The notes: a model not told the origin generated them from the letters alone. 64,000 bases of DNA from Anastatus disparis (GCA_017163975.1 JAFFSR010000309.1:2210001-2274000), one strand, 5' to 3'; positions 1 to 10,885 are shown, counted from the first letter of the stretch. Translations and numbers: made by a program.

Positions 1-463
1 AACTAGACAAACTTGCAAGTCCATGGCCAAGTATACAAGTAGCAAGAACATTATATCTGTTAACTTTATACGTATTGTCCATAAGAACTTTCTCTCTTGT
101 TAGAGTGTACAGTTGCTTATTCATCACAAAAATCACAATTCATATTAATTTTGAATCCTTATCCTCGAAAAGAGGTTTCAATAAATTTTATCTTATGATG
201 GCACACATTGCAACACAATTTTTCTAACATAGAAGATGGAACGTTGATATCAACATTTCAATTTTTTGCCCTGGAACTTGAAAATTCTGTTCTTTTTAGT
301 TTAGTAAAAGAAGTAGAGGGTCTACTTCTCTCAGCTTCAGGAGAATTTTTTTACTCCTACCAAGAAATTTCCTTGGTCTCTTTTTAGATCTTCCTGTAGA
401 TCGTTTTCTATCTTGATGTTAGTTATGAAATCTGCCTCTTGTATCACTTTTATTATTTGACAT
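1..463 (-). pseudogene. Mutator-like transposase, N-terminal fragment (pseudogene)
   Basis: Read on the minus strand from an ATG at 463, the frames give a basic N-terminus (MSNNKSDTRGR, then an Arg/Lys-rich stretch). Next comes a cysteine-rich block with CCNVC, a FIETSFRG-like motif and CDFC, and then a block resembling VNRYNVLATCILGHGLASL. This order (paired cysteines, FxExSxRG, then VNxR...GxGLxxL) is what I know from the Mutator-like transposase domain of arthropod proteins. Stops and frameshifts interrupt it (for example near 405 and 140), so it is not functional. The window edge cuts it off, so the catalytic core would lie to the left. Family assignment rests on remembered motif order only. 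Confidence 0.55.
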
Positions 464-1043
464 TTTTGAGGTTCGTATTCTTAATGTTAATTCAAGCTTT
501 TTACATTTTAAATACACTTTCTATTTAGATAAACGTAGAATTTCAGATGCACATAAAAAAATGAAATAACTCGCGAACGTGTAATTTATTAAAAATTAAT
601 AATTTTCCGTAAATTAAACCACAAAACCTACTAATAATTTTTTTAAATGCAATTTAAATAAACAAACTTACTGTAAACTGACCATACTATCAGCTGAGAC
701 TGACTGTCATATAGCGAAATGATACGAGCCGAAAGCGCGAACGCGCGAAATTCAGATTGATAAAAAATTACATGAATAACTATGTATCACTCGTTTCTTT
801 ACAAAATCAAAACGGAATCAAATATGGATGTAAAACTTTGTAGAACTTAAATCAAGATAAATATTTTGTTAAAATTTAAAAAATAAACTCTTTTTTTTTT
901 AACTAAACCTAAAAAAATCAATAAAAATTTTAAAAATTTAATTTAAAATAATTCTTGAAATTTCTTAAATTTGTAAAAATTATATCATTATATACTTTAT
1001 AAATAAAAACAAAATCAAATCTCTTAAATAAACTTTTTAGAGA
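464..1043. other. AT-rich stretch without a recognised gene
   Basis: This 580-bp stretch is very AT-rich, with homopolymer T and A runs. The only notable part is a short GC-richer patch at about 725-750 containing the alternating GCGCGAACGCGCG. It lies upstream of the transposase fragment and may hold that element's 5' end, but I see no terminal repeat. I find no protein-like frame. Confidence 0.5.
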
Positions 1044-1047
1044 TTAA

Positions 1048-1476
1048 GAGGCGGTCGGAACCAAATCGGTGGCTTAGTTCGGTGCTTGCAATAAATGCTT
1101 ATAATAATTTATTCATTTATTAATATGGTAAAAATATAGTCATTTCCTCTAGTCATGTATATAAAGAATAATTTAAAATAGTTAAAGCCACAAAAGTATA
1201 CAAATTATTGTTAAAAAGCGAAAAATGCCACCTAACAATCGACACGACAGTTTTTTGCATGCGGTATATGTCAAGTCAGTTTGATATTTGTAATAAATGC
1301 TTATAATAATTTATTCACTCATTCATATGGTAAAAATATAGTCATTTCCTCTAGTCATGTATATAAAGAATAATTTGAAATGATTTAAGCCATAAAAATA
1401 TACAAAATATTATCGTAAAGCGAAAAATGCTGTCTTGATATATACCGCAAGTCACCGATTTGGTTCCGACCGCCTC
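1048..1476. mobile_element. MITE with TTAA duplication, family GAGGCGGTCGG, copy 1
   Basis: Terminal inverted repeats of about 28 bp begin GAGGCGGTCGGAACCAAATC and end in the exact complement. TTAA stands on both sides (1044-1047 and 1477-1480), the duplication typical of piggyBac-type insertion. The 429-bp interior has a direct duplication of about 150 bp (about 1093-1240 and 1293-1435) sharing GTCATTTCCTCTAGTCATG and GCGAAAAATGC. There is no coding capacity. The same family occurs at 51154-51685, and the two share both termini and these interior motifs. Confidence 0.85.
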
Positions 1477-1736
1477 TTAATTTATGATTTATGAATTATT
1501 GAATCAAGTAATGAAAAAATAAGTTCTTATAGTGTTTTAATAAGATTAGCTAAAAATTTGAGAAAAATCTCAAAATAGCAAAATTAACAAAAAAATCAAT
1601 TAAAAGTTTATCCTACTAATTTCTTCATAAAAACGAAACTAAATGAGATAGGGTAAAAAAAACTTGTTGGAGCTTATTCTTTAGTAAATTTCCTATATAA
1701 AAAAGCAATAAACCCAAATTTGATGTTGGGACCAGA

Positions 1737-2661
1737 AAAAAGGTGTTTTGTGCCCTTAAAGAAAAATCTATTCCAGGACCATGGACAGTTGTCTCTGCAA
1801 ATATACATGTCTCTGAACCCTCATCACGAGCTTGTTATAAATATATTATTATATTCGAGTACCTATTTGAACGATATTTAGAACTAAAACCTTTTCATAA
1901 TGCTGATAGCGAGAACGTAATTCAGGCGTTAGGAGAGTTAATTATTAAAAGATGGGGTTGTTCTCAGCATTTATTGACTAATAATAAATTAGGATTCAAG
2001 AATCAAGTTGTAGATGATCATTGAGCAGAATATGGCATAAAAAATTCTGCCACATCCTCTTACCATGTACCATCTTACCCCGTAGAGCGTATAAACCGTA
2101 ATCTAGAACCCATGATTAACAATTTTATCGAACAAGACCACTGTGATTGACATAAACACTTTGTAGACTCTAGCTTCGCCTTAAACACTATAGTACATTT
2201 CTCTACAAAATTCACCCCAGCATTTTCAAATATGGGTGGCAATCCTGTTTCTACTATTCTTTTTTGTGAATCTCTAGATCCAAAACTCATTCAGCACGAT
2301 GACACAGAGCAATGGGCCAATAGAGCAAACACTATCGGCTATACATTTGATTTCGAAAAAAAGAAAATATGCAGATAATGCTACAGCACGGCAAGTAAGA
2401 AATTACAATGAAGGTAGAAGACACGTAACATTCAAGGCAGGAAATCCTGTAAACCGTAGAAATCATTTTCCATTTTTAGCAGACAATAAATTCGCTACAA
2501 AATCAGCACCTCAATTCGTTGGACCAGTTGAAATTACTAAATTAATTTCACCGTTAGTGTATCTCGTAGAAGACCTGGACATCAAGCAACAATTCAAAGT
2601 TCTTATCGATGATTTAAAGAAATACGTACTACCTAGAGCCCCAAGAATACGCAATTCCTAA
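1737..2661 (+). pseudogene. Ty3/gypsy integrase remnant
   Basis: Frames on the plus strand read as a retrotransposon integrase. At 1743-2024 there is GPWTVVSANI, then YKYIIIFEYLFERYLELKP, then RWGCSQHLLTNN. Intact gypsy relatives have a D in the first block and TDNG in the last, so the catalytic positions are already altered (SAN and TNN). After stops at about 2024 the theme continues with PVERINRNLEPMI and a TKFTPAF block. The 2299-2661 frame resembles the C-terminal part, with RNYNEGRR, F-K-A-G-N-P-V and a KFATKSAPQFVGPVEITK stretch. At least three stops or frameshifts make this a dead fragment. No LTR or primer site is identifiable next to it. Confidence 0.8.
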
Positions 2662-3661
2662 TACTTCAAAACCTTTAGCGCAAAAGCCCGTACAACATAA
2701 ACAACTCTCTCAATCAAGCACACCCGCCCTAACACACACTCAAGGCCTGGGGTTCAATTTCCCGTGCTGCTTGTGACGGTCATCGGGATTAAGTGACTAC
2801 GCTGATATATATAGCTTGAGGAATTCAATCAAACAAAATGTATTTATAGGGTTGGACACTAAATTAATAAGGCATTAGAATTAACACGTGGATTAGACAA
2901 TTTATTAAGCTATGAAAAGGTGCGAAGATACGCTTGTGATGGAGAGCCAGTCGTGTGATGGATGCGATTCCGTTAGCAAGAAAAAGACGAAGACACAGTG
3001 GTAAAAAAGTCACAGAAGCTTAAAAACAAAAGAAATGAAAAAGGGTGCTGAAAACAACAAATCCTTACAACCGGAAGCCACAATGAAAAGCCAACTTGAA
3101 AGCGGTCACCGAACACACATGCACTATGCCACTCAAGTTTGTAATCAGCTACAAAAAGAATGTCTAAGCTAGGTATTAATATAAAATACGATAGTATTCT
3201 CGACACACTTACTCGACGTTCGTCGTTCATGAAAAAAAAGAATTGTACTTGTGACAGAAACTCGTTACCACGCTCGATAATATAACAAAAAAACAAATCG
3301 GTTATAACTAATGTCAATCGCATTTGAACATAGCGACCAAAGGTAGAGGTTGAGAAGTAAGTGAACACTGGACGCGAACCCCATTTCTTGAAATCTTCAG
3401 GCACAAGCTCTAAACACTGTGCACCTTTATTTTCACGCTTAAATCATGAATATTACGACTTTGGTCGGTAATGTACATGGAAAGAACTTTTTATATGTTG
3501 TATGCCAAAGTGTGAATGCGCAGTATACTAGACGATAACGGTAGACAGAAATACAAGAGTTAGCGTTTTGAATCCCAACCAATGTCGGCCCGTTGTGAGC
3601 GCGCAGCTTATAAGTAACTGTTGACATTAAAAACGCCAACATTTTAATTGCTGTTTACCAC
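2662..3661. other. Unclassified repeat-derived DNA
   Basis: I recognise no gene in this 1-kb stretch; the open frame on the minus strand at 2973-3404 has no recognisable motif. The part at about 3340-3475 (GAACACTGG, CAAGCTCTAAACACTG, CACGCTTAAATCAT, then TATTACGACTTTGGTCGG) recurs around 8165-8197 plus 8880-8930. It therefore belongs to a dispersed repeat that is itself the host sequence of the foldback MITE at 8198-8861. Confidence 0.5.
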
Positions 3662-3664
3662 TAA

Positions 3665-4327
3665 CTAGGAGAGTGTCACACCTCCGGATCACGGATTTTG
3701 CTCAAACTTCGGGATAAGTTTTCAGATGATAAAATATGGAAAAAGCTGAAGTTGTAGTCACAAACCCTCAATATTTTCCTAGTTACGGGCAATTAAAGAA
3801 AATCACTGAAAAAGTTACTAGATTTTTTAACGCAAATAGCTCTTTAGCATTAATAGCTACAAGCTTGAAACCTTTTTTAAATTAAAGCTGAGCTCAAATC
3901 CTTTTGAAACAGTAGTTACAGCATATCAAAATATTAGTTTTTCCTAAAGTTGGAGCGTAATAAGAATTGGACCTGAATTTTTTTTTAAAACATCAATTAA
4001 TAATAAAAGCTGAAATTAGGTCCAATCTTTATTACGCTCTAACTTTGGGGAAAAATAATATTTTGATATGCTGTAACTACTGTTTCGAAAGGATTTGAGC
4101 TCAGCTTTAATTTAAAAAAGGTTTCAAGCTTCTAGCTATTAATGCTAAAGAGCTATTTGCGTTTAAAAATCTAGTAACTTCTTCAGTGATTTTCTTTAAT
4201 TGCCTGTAACTAGGAAAATATTGAGGGTTTGTGACTATAACTTCAGCTTTTTCCATATTTTATTATCTGAAAACTTATCCCGAAGTTTGAGCAAAATCCG
4301 TGATCCGGAGGTGTGACACTCTCCTAG
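3665..4327. mobile_element. Foldback MITE with 3-bp TNA duplication, copy 1
   Basis: A nearly complete palindrome of 663 bp. It begins CTAGGAGAGTGTCACACCTC and ends with the complement, and the two halves pair over about 300 bp each. TAA flanks both sides (3662-3664 and 4328-4330). Related elements at 8198-8861 (flanked by TGA) and 34499-35172 (flanked by TTA) also have three-base duplications of form TNA, which is the signature of PIF/Harbinger-type insertion. It has no coding capacity. Confidence 0.85.
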
Positions 4328-4390
4328 TAAGTATGAGCGGACTGCATATCTCTCTTCTTGGCAAGCAGTTCGCTAAGAAATCTAATCTAA

Positions 4391-5082
4391 CTAATACTTA
4401 TTACTTAATACTAATACTTAATACTAATACTCAATACTAATACTTATTACTTAATACTAATACTTAATACTAATACTCAATACTAATACTTAATACTAAT
4501 ACTTAATACTAATACTTAATACTAATACTTAATACTAATACTTAATACTGATACTTAATACTAATACTTAAAACTAATACTTAATACTAATACATAATAC
4601 TAATACTTAATACTAATACTTAATACTAATACTCAATACTAATACTCAATACTAATACTTAATACTAATACGGAATACTAATACTTAATACTAATACTCA
4701 ATACTAATACTTAATACTAATACTTAATACTAATACTTAATACTAATACTTAATACTAATACTTAATACTAATACTTAATACTAATACTTAATACTAATA
4801 CTTAAAACTAATATTTAATACTAATACTTAATACTAATACTTAATACTAATACTCAATACTAATACTTCATACCAATACGGAATACTAATACTCAATACT
4901 AATACTTAATACTAATACTTAATACTAATACTTAATACGTAATACTAATACTTAATACTAATACTTAATACTAATACTTAATACGTAATACTAATACTCA
5001 ATACTAATACTTAATACTAATACTTAATACTAATACTTAATACGTAATACTAATACTTAATACTAATACTTGATACTAATAC
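4391..5082. repeat. 13-bp satellite (TTAATACTAATAC)n, left part
   Basis: About 690 bp of tandem 13-bp units TTAATACTAATAC, with scattered variants such as CTCAATAC, ACGGAATAC and AATACGTAATAC. The array resumes at 7739-8078 beyond a non-LTR insertion, so the two parts were probably once continuous. Confidence 0.95.
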
Positions 5083-5524
5083 TTTTTTTTTCTTTTGGTG
5101 GTCAAAAAACGGGTTAATCTGCTATCAGACCTACAGCAGCATGGGCTACGGCTAGATCACCCCAACCGCAGTGCTTGCCACTGGTGTGGCGGGATTCCGA
5201 CACTGCGTCAGCTAGGAGGGAGAAAGAAACCTGGTAGGTTCGCATTTGCCCCCGAACCATCCACAGGCGGAGACCGCCTAAACCCTCTTCACCCTGGCCG
5301 CGGAAGAGAAGCAAGAAAATGCCTCACTTACACGGACAAGGATCCATAACGTCCACCGTTCATAGCCGCAGCGTGGAACTGTGTTAGCATTACTTCACGC
5401 TGCGGTCTTGTCCATTGTCACCTGTTTCGTCCGTCAATCTAGGCACTGGGCCGTGTCCGTTCATACGTCCACACATGCATACATTTGCCTGTCATCCTAC
5501 CTCGCACTCTCCCATTCACACTTA

Positions 5525-6115
5525 GCTTGGGTACGTGGGGTCGCTAAGCCCAAGGACTTTTTAGTCCCCCTGCGTATTTACACATTTTCATCCTCTCGTT
5601 TATCCACACATCCAATATATCACTCACTCAGCTTGGGCACGTGGGGCTGCTAGGCCCATGGACTGTGCAGTCTCCCTGCGTATTTGTACATTCTCTCGCT
5701 CACTTCCATCCGCACACTCAGTATACCATTCGCTCAGCTCGGGTACGTGGGGTCGCTGGGCCGAAGGACTGTGTAGTCCCCCTGCGTGTTGAAACATTTC
5801 CATCCTCTCCTTTGTCCACACACTCGATTCATTATTCACTCAGCTCGGGTACGTGGGGTCGCTGAGCCCAAGGACTTTTCAGCCCCCTGCGTATTTACAC
5901 AGTTTCATCCATACTTTCATCCACACATCCTGTTTATCATTCACTCAGCTCGGGTACGCAGGGTTGCTGGGCCCATGGACTGTGTAGTCCCCCTGCGTAT
6001 TCGTACATTATCACACTTGCTTCCATCCACACACTCAGTATACCATTCACTCAGCTCGGGTACGTGGGGTCGCTAGGCCCAAGGACGTTTGTCCCCCTGC
6101 GTATTTGTATTCCTC
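5525..6115 (-). repeat. Tandem repeats of about 106 bp in the non-LTR 3' UTR, each with a hairpin
   Basis: Five and a half units share, on the plus strand, GGGTACGTGGGGTCGCT, then GCCCAAGGACT....AGTCC, CCCTGCGTATT and a spacer ending CACTCAG. Each unit carries a short stem such as GGACT-TTTT-AGTCC or GGACT-GTGT-AGTCC. The last unit shortens to GGAC-GTTT-GTCC and still pairs. Units 1 and 4, and units 2 and 5, resemble each other more than their neighbours, suggesting a three-unit duplication. Such repeats may help the reverse transcriptase recognise its own RNA; that is inference. Confidence 0.85.
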
Positions 6116-6211
6116 CTCCATTCACATTAAATATCCTTCCTCTTTCTTCGCTTTAAGGACGATCGCGACGAAGGTCACCACCGCTGCCCAGTTTTGAGCG
6201 TCCTCCAGCAT

Positions 6212-7738
6212 CTAGTCCACAATGTTATCTGGTGTTAGGTCTCCAGTCCGTCTCAGTAGCGTTCGTCTGTCAAAGTCCCAGCGTGAGCATTCGAAGAACG
6301 TATGCTCAGCGTCGTCCATGTCATGTCTGCAGTAGGTACAGCTCGCATGCTGTACCTTCTCTCTCAGGTGCAGGTACCGTCTGAAGTAGCCGTGTCTGGT
6401 CAGAATTGGGTGAGGTAAAAATCCACCTCCCCAAAAGTCCGTTGCGTCCACCGTCTCAGGTCCCTGATCAGACGTCTGGTCCACGCTCCCGTTCCGTCTC
6501 TCGTCCAACGTTCGCTCCATAGCGTCATTGTCAGGTCTCTTTCCCGAACTGCCGCTTCTGTCCGTCCTGTTTCAGCGCTTCTTTTATAGATCCACTTGCG
6601 CTCCAGCGCAAGGAGATCCATAGAGATTACAATTGCTACCACCATTACGACCTCCGCAGAGACCATCCCGTAGGCGCAAGCTATCCGAAGCGCTCCCCGT
6701 CTCTGTACGTCCGTCAGTCGCTTTCGGTACTTCCAAACGCGAAGCGCGTCGGCCCATATTTCCGCCCCGTACAACATGATCAAGTGGGTCGTCGTCATCA
6801 AGAGCAGTCTCTTACTCTGTCTCGGTCTGTACGTATTTGCCATGAGGCGGCCCAGCGAGGACGTCAGTCTAGTCGCCTTGTCGGCCACCCTCTGGATATG
6901 TGGCCAAAAAGTAAGCCTGGTATCCAGGGTGACTCCTGGTATTTAAGAAAACCTACCGTATCCGTCCTTTCAGTGCCTACTGTCATGGGAATGAGCGTGG
7001 GTATACGCCTTTCCATCAGTAACATTAGTTCCGTCTTGTTCAGTGCCATTGACAATCCGTATTCTGTCATCCATCTTTCGACCCACCTCATGACTCTGTT
7101 CAGTGTCAGTTGTGCCAATTCTGTAGTCCTTTGGACGATCACCACCGCCACGTCATCGGTGTAAGCAACAAGCGACGCGCCCTCGGGCATCTCCAGTCTT
7201 AGCAAGCTGTCATAGTCCACGTCCCAAAAGTCTGGTCCCAGTATCGAACCCTGCGCGACCCCCGCAGTTATTGGTCTGCGTATCTGTTCTTCCGTCGTCT
7301 CGTACGTTATGCATCTGTTACGCAAGTTATCCTCCACCATCCTCATAAGATAAACCGGCACCCCGAAAGACCTATAGGCCTCGAAGATATGGAGAACCTG
7401 GGGCTGTTGAAGGCGTTCTTTACGTTCAGCGTGCCAAGCAGTACCACGGGTCTTTGTCTGTGGTCCATCAGTGCTGTCCTTCTAGAAGGCTTCCCGCACA
7501 GCATCCACCGTCGATCGATCTTTGCGGAAGCCATACTGGTTGTCCGAGAGTCCTCCTGCCCTATCCACCGCTTTCGTCAGTCTGTTTTTCAGTAGAAGTT
7601 GTAAAGTCTTCCCTGCCGTGTCTAAGAGGCACAATGGCCTGTAGGAATTAGGCGCATTTGGCTCTCCCTTTCCTTTATAAAGAAGAATCAGTCTGGCCTT
7701 TTTCCAACGCGTGCTGAAGATCCCCGTTCGTAAACATT
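6212..7738 (-). pseudogene. R1-like ORF2 reverse transcriptase and C-terminal domain (pseudogene)
   Basis: Read from 7738 downwards, the frames give the core of reverse transcriptase: a KKARLILLYKGKG block, a SYRPLCLLDTAGK block and NQYGFRK.RSTVDAV (about 7738-7500). These are followed by LNVKNAFNS (about 7430), GVAQGSILGP (about 7265-7240) and the catalytic AYTDDVAVVI (about 7180-7150). The thumb and the long C-terminal region follow at 6888-6400. A CX2C-H-C motif, CTYCRHDMDDAEHTFFEC, lies at about 6345-6290. This order is that of R1-clade ORF2. Several frameshifts (near 7485, 7385 and 6870) break it, and the endonuclease half is missing through 5' truncation. The catalytic tetrad is YTDD rather than the usual YADD. 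Confidence 0.85.
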
Positions 7739-8078
7739 GGTATTAATACTTAATATTAATACGAATTACTTAAACTTAATACCAATACCTATACTAATAC
7801 TTAATACTAATACTTAATACTGATACTCAATACTAATACTTATTACTAATACTTAATACTAATACTTATTACTAATACTTAATACTAATACTTAACACTA
7901 ATATCTATTACTAATACTTAATACTAATACTTAATACTAATACTTAACGCTGATACTTATTACTAATACTTAATATAATACTTAACACTAATACCTATTA
8001 CTAATACTTAAAACTAATACTTAACACTAATACCTATTGCTAATACTTAATACTAATACTTAATACTAACACTTGAAT
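7739..8078. repeat. 13-bp satellite, right part
   Basis: This resumes the TTAATACTAATAC-type array after the non-LTR element. It is more degenerate than the left part (variants such as TATTACTAATAC and AACACTAATAC) and ends near 8070 in non-repetitive DNA. Confidence 0.9.
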
Positions 8079-8197
8079 GTTATGTTATTGCTCCTGTACG
8101 TTGGACGCCAATGAAGCATGGAACTTTAAATAAAAAAGTAAGCGGATACCAAGCGCAAACTTTTTTAAGATATCCAGACACGAGCTCTGAACACTGA

Positions 8198-8861
8198 CTA
8201 GGAGAGTGTCATACCTCCGAATCACGGATTTTGCTTAAACTTCGGGATAAGTTTTTAGATGATAAAATATGGAAAAAGCTAAAGTTATAGTCATAAATAC
8301 TCAATATTTCCCTAGTTACAGGCAATCAAAGAAAATCACTAAAAAAGTTATTAGATTTTTAAGCGCATATAGTTCTTTAGCATTGATAGCTACAAGCTTG
8401 AAACTGTTTTTAAATGAAAGCTGAGCTCAAATCCTTTCGAATTAGTAGTTATAGCATGTCAAAATATTAGTTTTTCCTAAAGTTGGAGCGTAATAAGAAT
8501 TGGACCTGATTTTTCTTTTGAAAACATTAATTAATAGTAAAAGCTGAAATTAGGTCCAATCCTTATTACGCTCTAACTTTGGGGAAAAATAATATTTTGA
8601 TATGCTGTAACTACTGTTTTGAAAGGATTTGAGCTCAGCTTTAATTTAAAAAAGGTTTCAAGCTTCTAGCTATTAATGCTAAAGAGCTATTTGCGTTTAA
8701 AAATCTAGTAACTTTTTTAGTGATTTTCTTTAATTGCCTGTAACTAGGGAAATATTGAGTATTTATGACTATAACTTTAGCTTTTTCCATATTTTATCAT
8801 CTGAAAACTTATCCCGAAGTTTGAGCAAAATCAGTGATCCGGAGGTGTGACACTCTCCTAG
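8198..8861. mobile_element. Foldback MITE with TNA duplication, copy 2
   Basis: 664-bp palindrome closely related to 3665-4327. It has the same CTAGGAGAGTGTCA start and complementary end, with pairing halves of about 300 bp. TGA flanks both sides (8195-8197 and 8862-8864). The sequence on either side continues the dispersed repeat seen at about 3340-3475, so the pre-insertion context can be read from that copy. Non-coding. Confidence 0.85.
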
Positions 8862-9437
8862 TGAGCCAATGTTGCACAGCTATTTGCACGCTTAAATCAT
8901 ACATATTACGACTTTTGTCGGTAATGTAGGTATTTTAATTGAATAACATGCAGATGAAAATCCACCATGTTACAAGATATTAGTAAAAATCATTAAAATT
9001 GAAACACGATCTTTGAAATTTTCAACACTGAAATACTACTGTCACATGGTCTCAGGTAAGTAATTGATACTCATATATTTTTTTATTTAATCATATTAAT
9101 ATTTGAAAACTAAAAGAATTATTTGAACTTTTTAAAATTTATAATAAAATTTAAAACAATGCAATTTCAATTTTTAATATTTTTTTTATTTTAAATTTTA
9201 TTTATTCTTATTTATTTTATTTATTTACTAAAATAAATTTCTTTATTGATATACACATACATATGCACTACGCTTACCGTTAAATGAATAGAACGGCGGA
9301 AGAATAATACCTCTTTCGTCTTAAACCACCGTGGGTAATATGAAATTTTGATACACAGTGAGTGCTATGGGTCCTAGAAACTCTGTTAACGGCAGGCCGG
9401 AGTAGAACCTGATACCAACCGAGTAACAATTGAGTTG
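8862..9437. other. AT-rich spacer with the end of a dispersed repeat
   Basis: 8880-8930 matches the repeat at 3430-3475 (ACGCTTAAATCAT.CATATTACGACTTT). The remainder to 9240 is A/T-rich with no frame. 9270-9430 is somewhat richer in G and C (AACGGCGGAAGAAT, AACGGCAGGCCGG) but has no recognised function. Confidence 0.5.
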
Positions 9438-9735
9438 TTTGTTATTTACTCAAGTATTAAACGGTGTTTCTTCAGAATAAAGGTTGATCGCAATAGATAT
9501 TATTATTATAAATATCTATACACAAGAAAAACAAAATCTACCGATTTGTTTTTAAGAAAAGTAAGGAACGCCGAAGTAAAAGATTATGTTTATAATATTT
9601 TCGCGTTCCTTACTTTTCTCAAAAACAAAGCGATAGATTTTTTTTTCTTGTGCATAAATATTTGTAATAATAATATCTATTGCGCTTAACCTTCAATTTG
9701 CAGATACACCGATTAATACTTGAGTAAATAACAAA
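9438..9735. repeat. 298-bp palindromic element
   Basis: Begins TTTGTTATTTACTCAAGTAT and ends with its complement. The two halves pair with few mismatches around a centre near 9586, through AGGAACGC. It is a foldback or MITE-type unit. I could not identify a convincing target duplication. The open frame across it merely reads through the palindrome. Confidence 0.75.
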
Positions 9736-10885
9736 AATGCCGATTAGACAAGGACAGCGAATCCGGCCTGCTCTTAATATTTTAACAAAAAAAAAATCGT
9801 AACAATAATCTGGAAAAATTCTAAAATTTTCTTGGTATATCCTTTTTTAAGATTTAATGATTTACTTAAATATTTATGGTATAGAAATTTTCCATAACCA
9901 TTTCTTATTTTGAAGATATTTAATTTACAAATTTGTCCCGTGCCCTAAATATACTACGTATACTCTATATCAACTTTTCAGACGAGAGAGGAAAGGGGGA
10001 GAGGGAACAATCATTTTGGGTATTGAACTATATCACCCCATGTATTCCGTACCATCCAATGTACGTTATAATATCCCTTCAGACAGGTAGGGCAGAGGCA
10101 CCCCACAGTTAAGTAAAGATGATGGAGAGGAGAGGGAAAAATTTATATGGCTGTTTTTACCACCCTATATATTATTCACAGGGTTGTCAAACAAAAAAAT
10201 TTGTTTATTCAAAAGTTCTTCAAGAGACATTTTTAGTGAATAATAGTTAAGTATCGGTTCTATGCGTATCGAATTTTACCCAGCTATAGCGTGGGTAAAG
10301 CTGTGACAAGAGATACTACTAACCAACAGAATAAAAGAACGTGTGTCAAATTAAAATTGGAAAAATTAGTTTATCAGAAGTAAAAAAAATTACAAATTAT
10401 CGTAGAAACGATTTTCAGTAACTAAAAAAAGTTTTAAACATAAATGAAAGTTAAATGCAAAACTTATCATATTTAAAAATTTACGTATTCATGGCTTACT
10501 TTATTTTTGTCAATTATACAAAAGTAATGCAAATAAAAACGTCAATGAATCTATTTATTCTTTATTCATTTCAGCCTATTGACCTAGAAATGGGACTTGG
10601 TTTACATTCTTTATTATAAATAATCACGCATTCCAATCACACTCATACAAATTCCTAACTTTTCCAAACAGATTTCATAATTGAACCTCCACGATTCACT
10701 CTATTGGCCCAGAAATGCTAAGAGTGTTCAATTGACCCATCCTTTATTCCTTACTAATATTTTCTGCCTTTTTTCCCAGTTTAATTCACAGTCTATATTT
10801 CAATCTCCTTAAAGACATAAATATAAAAAAGCAAGACTCACAATTAAGCTCTGCCAAATTTACATACACATTAAAATTCAATATA
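9736..10885. other. Unannotated stretch
   Basis: No protein-like frame, RNA gene or repeat that I can recognise. The sequence alternates between AT-rich parts and a G-rich patch at about 9985-10015. A GTGGGTAAAGCTGTGACAAG stretch at about 10290 does not match anything I know. Confidence 0.4.

Larger units (their letters stand above)
5083..7738 (-). mobile_element. R1-like non-LTR retrotransposon, 5'-truncated, inside the 13-bp satellite
   Basis: The sense strand is minus. The 3' end is an A-rich tail (T-run at about 5083-5097 on the plus strand) directly abutting satellite. The other end at about 7738 stops inside reverse transcriptase sequence and again abuts satellite. This is the classical result of target-primed reverse transcription with 5' truncation. 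The element is much more GC-rich than its surroundings. It contains ORF2 remnants (6212-7738), a 3' untranslated region with tandem repeats (5525-6115) and a terminal segment (5098-5520). The clade call, R1-like, rests on the reverse transcriptase and the C-terminal CCHC-type motif. Confidence 0.85.

Noticed and set aside
1..200. Copia integrase fragment
   Set aside because: An LGHGLASL stretch recalls copia GHASLNYL at first sight, but the preceding cysteines and the FIETSFRG block fit a Mutator-like transposase better.
2973..3404. 143-codon frame on the minus strand
   Set aside because: No domain or conserved motif, and part of it overlaps a dispersed repeat.
4391..5082. Regular short repeats that might be read as a CRISPR array or telomere
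   Set aside because: The 13-bp units are contiguous without spacers, the setting is eukaryotic, and the unit is not the insect TTAGG telomere repeat.
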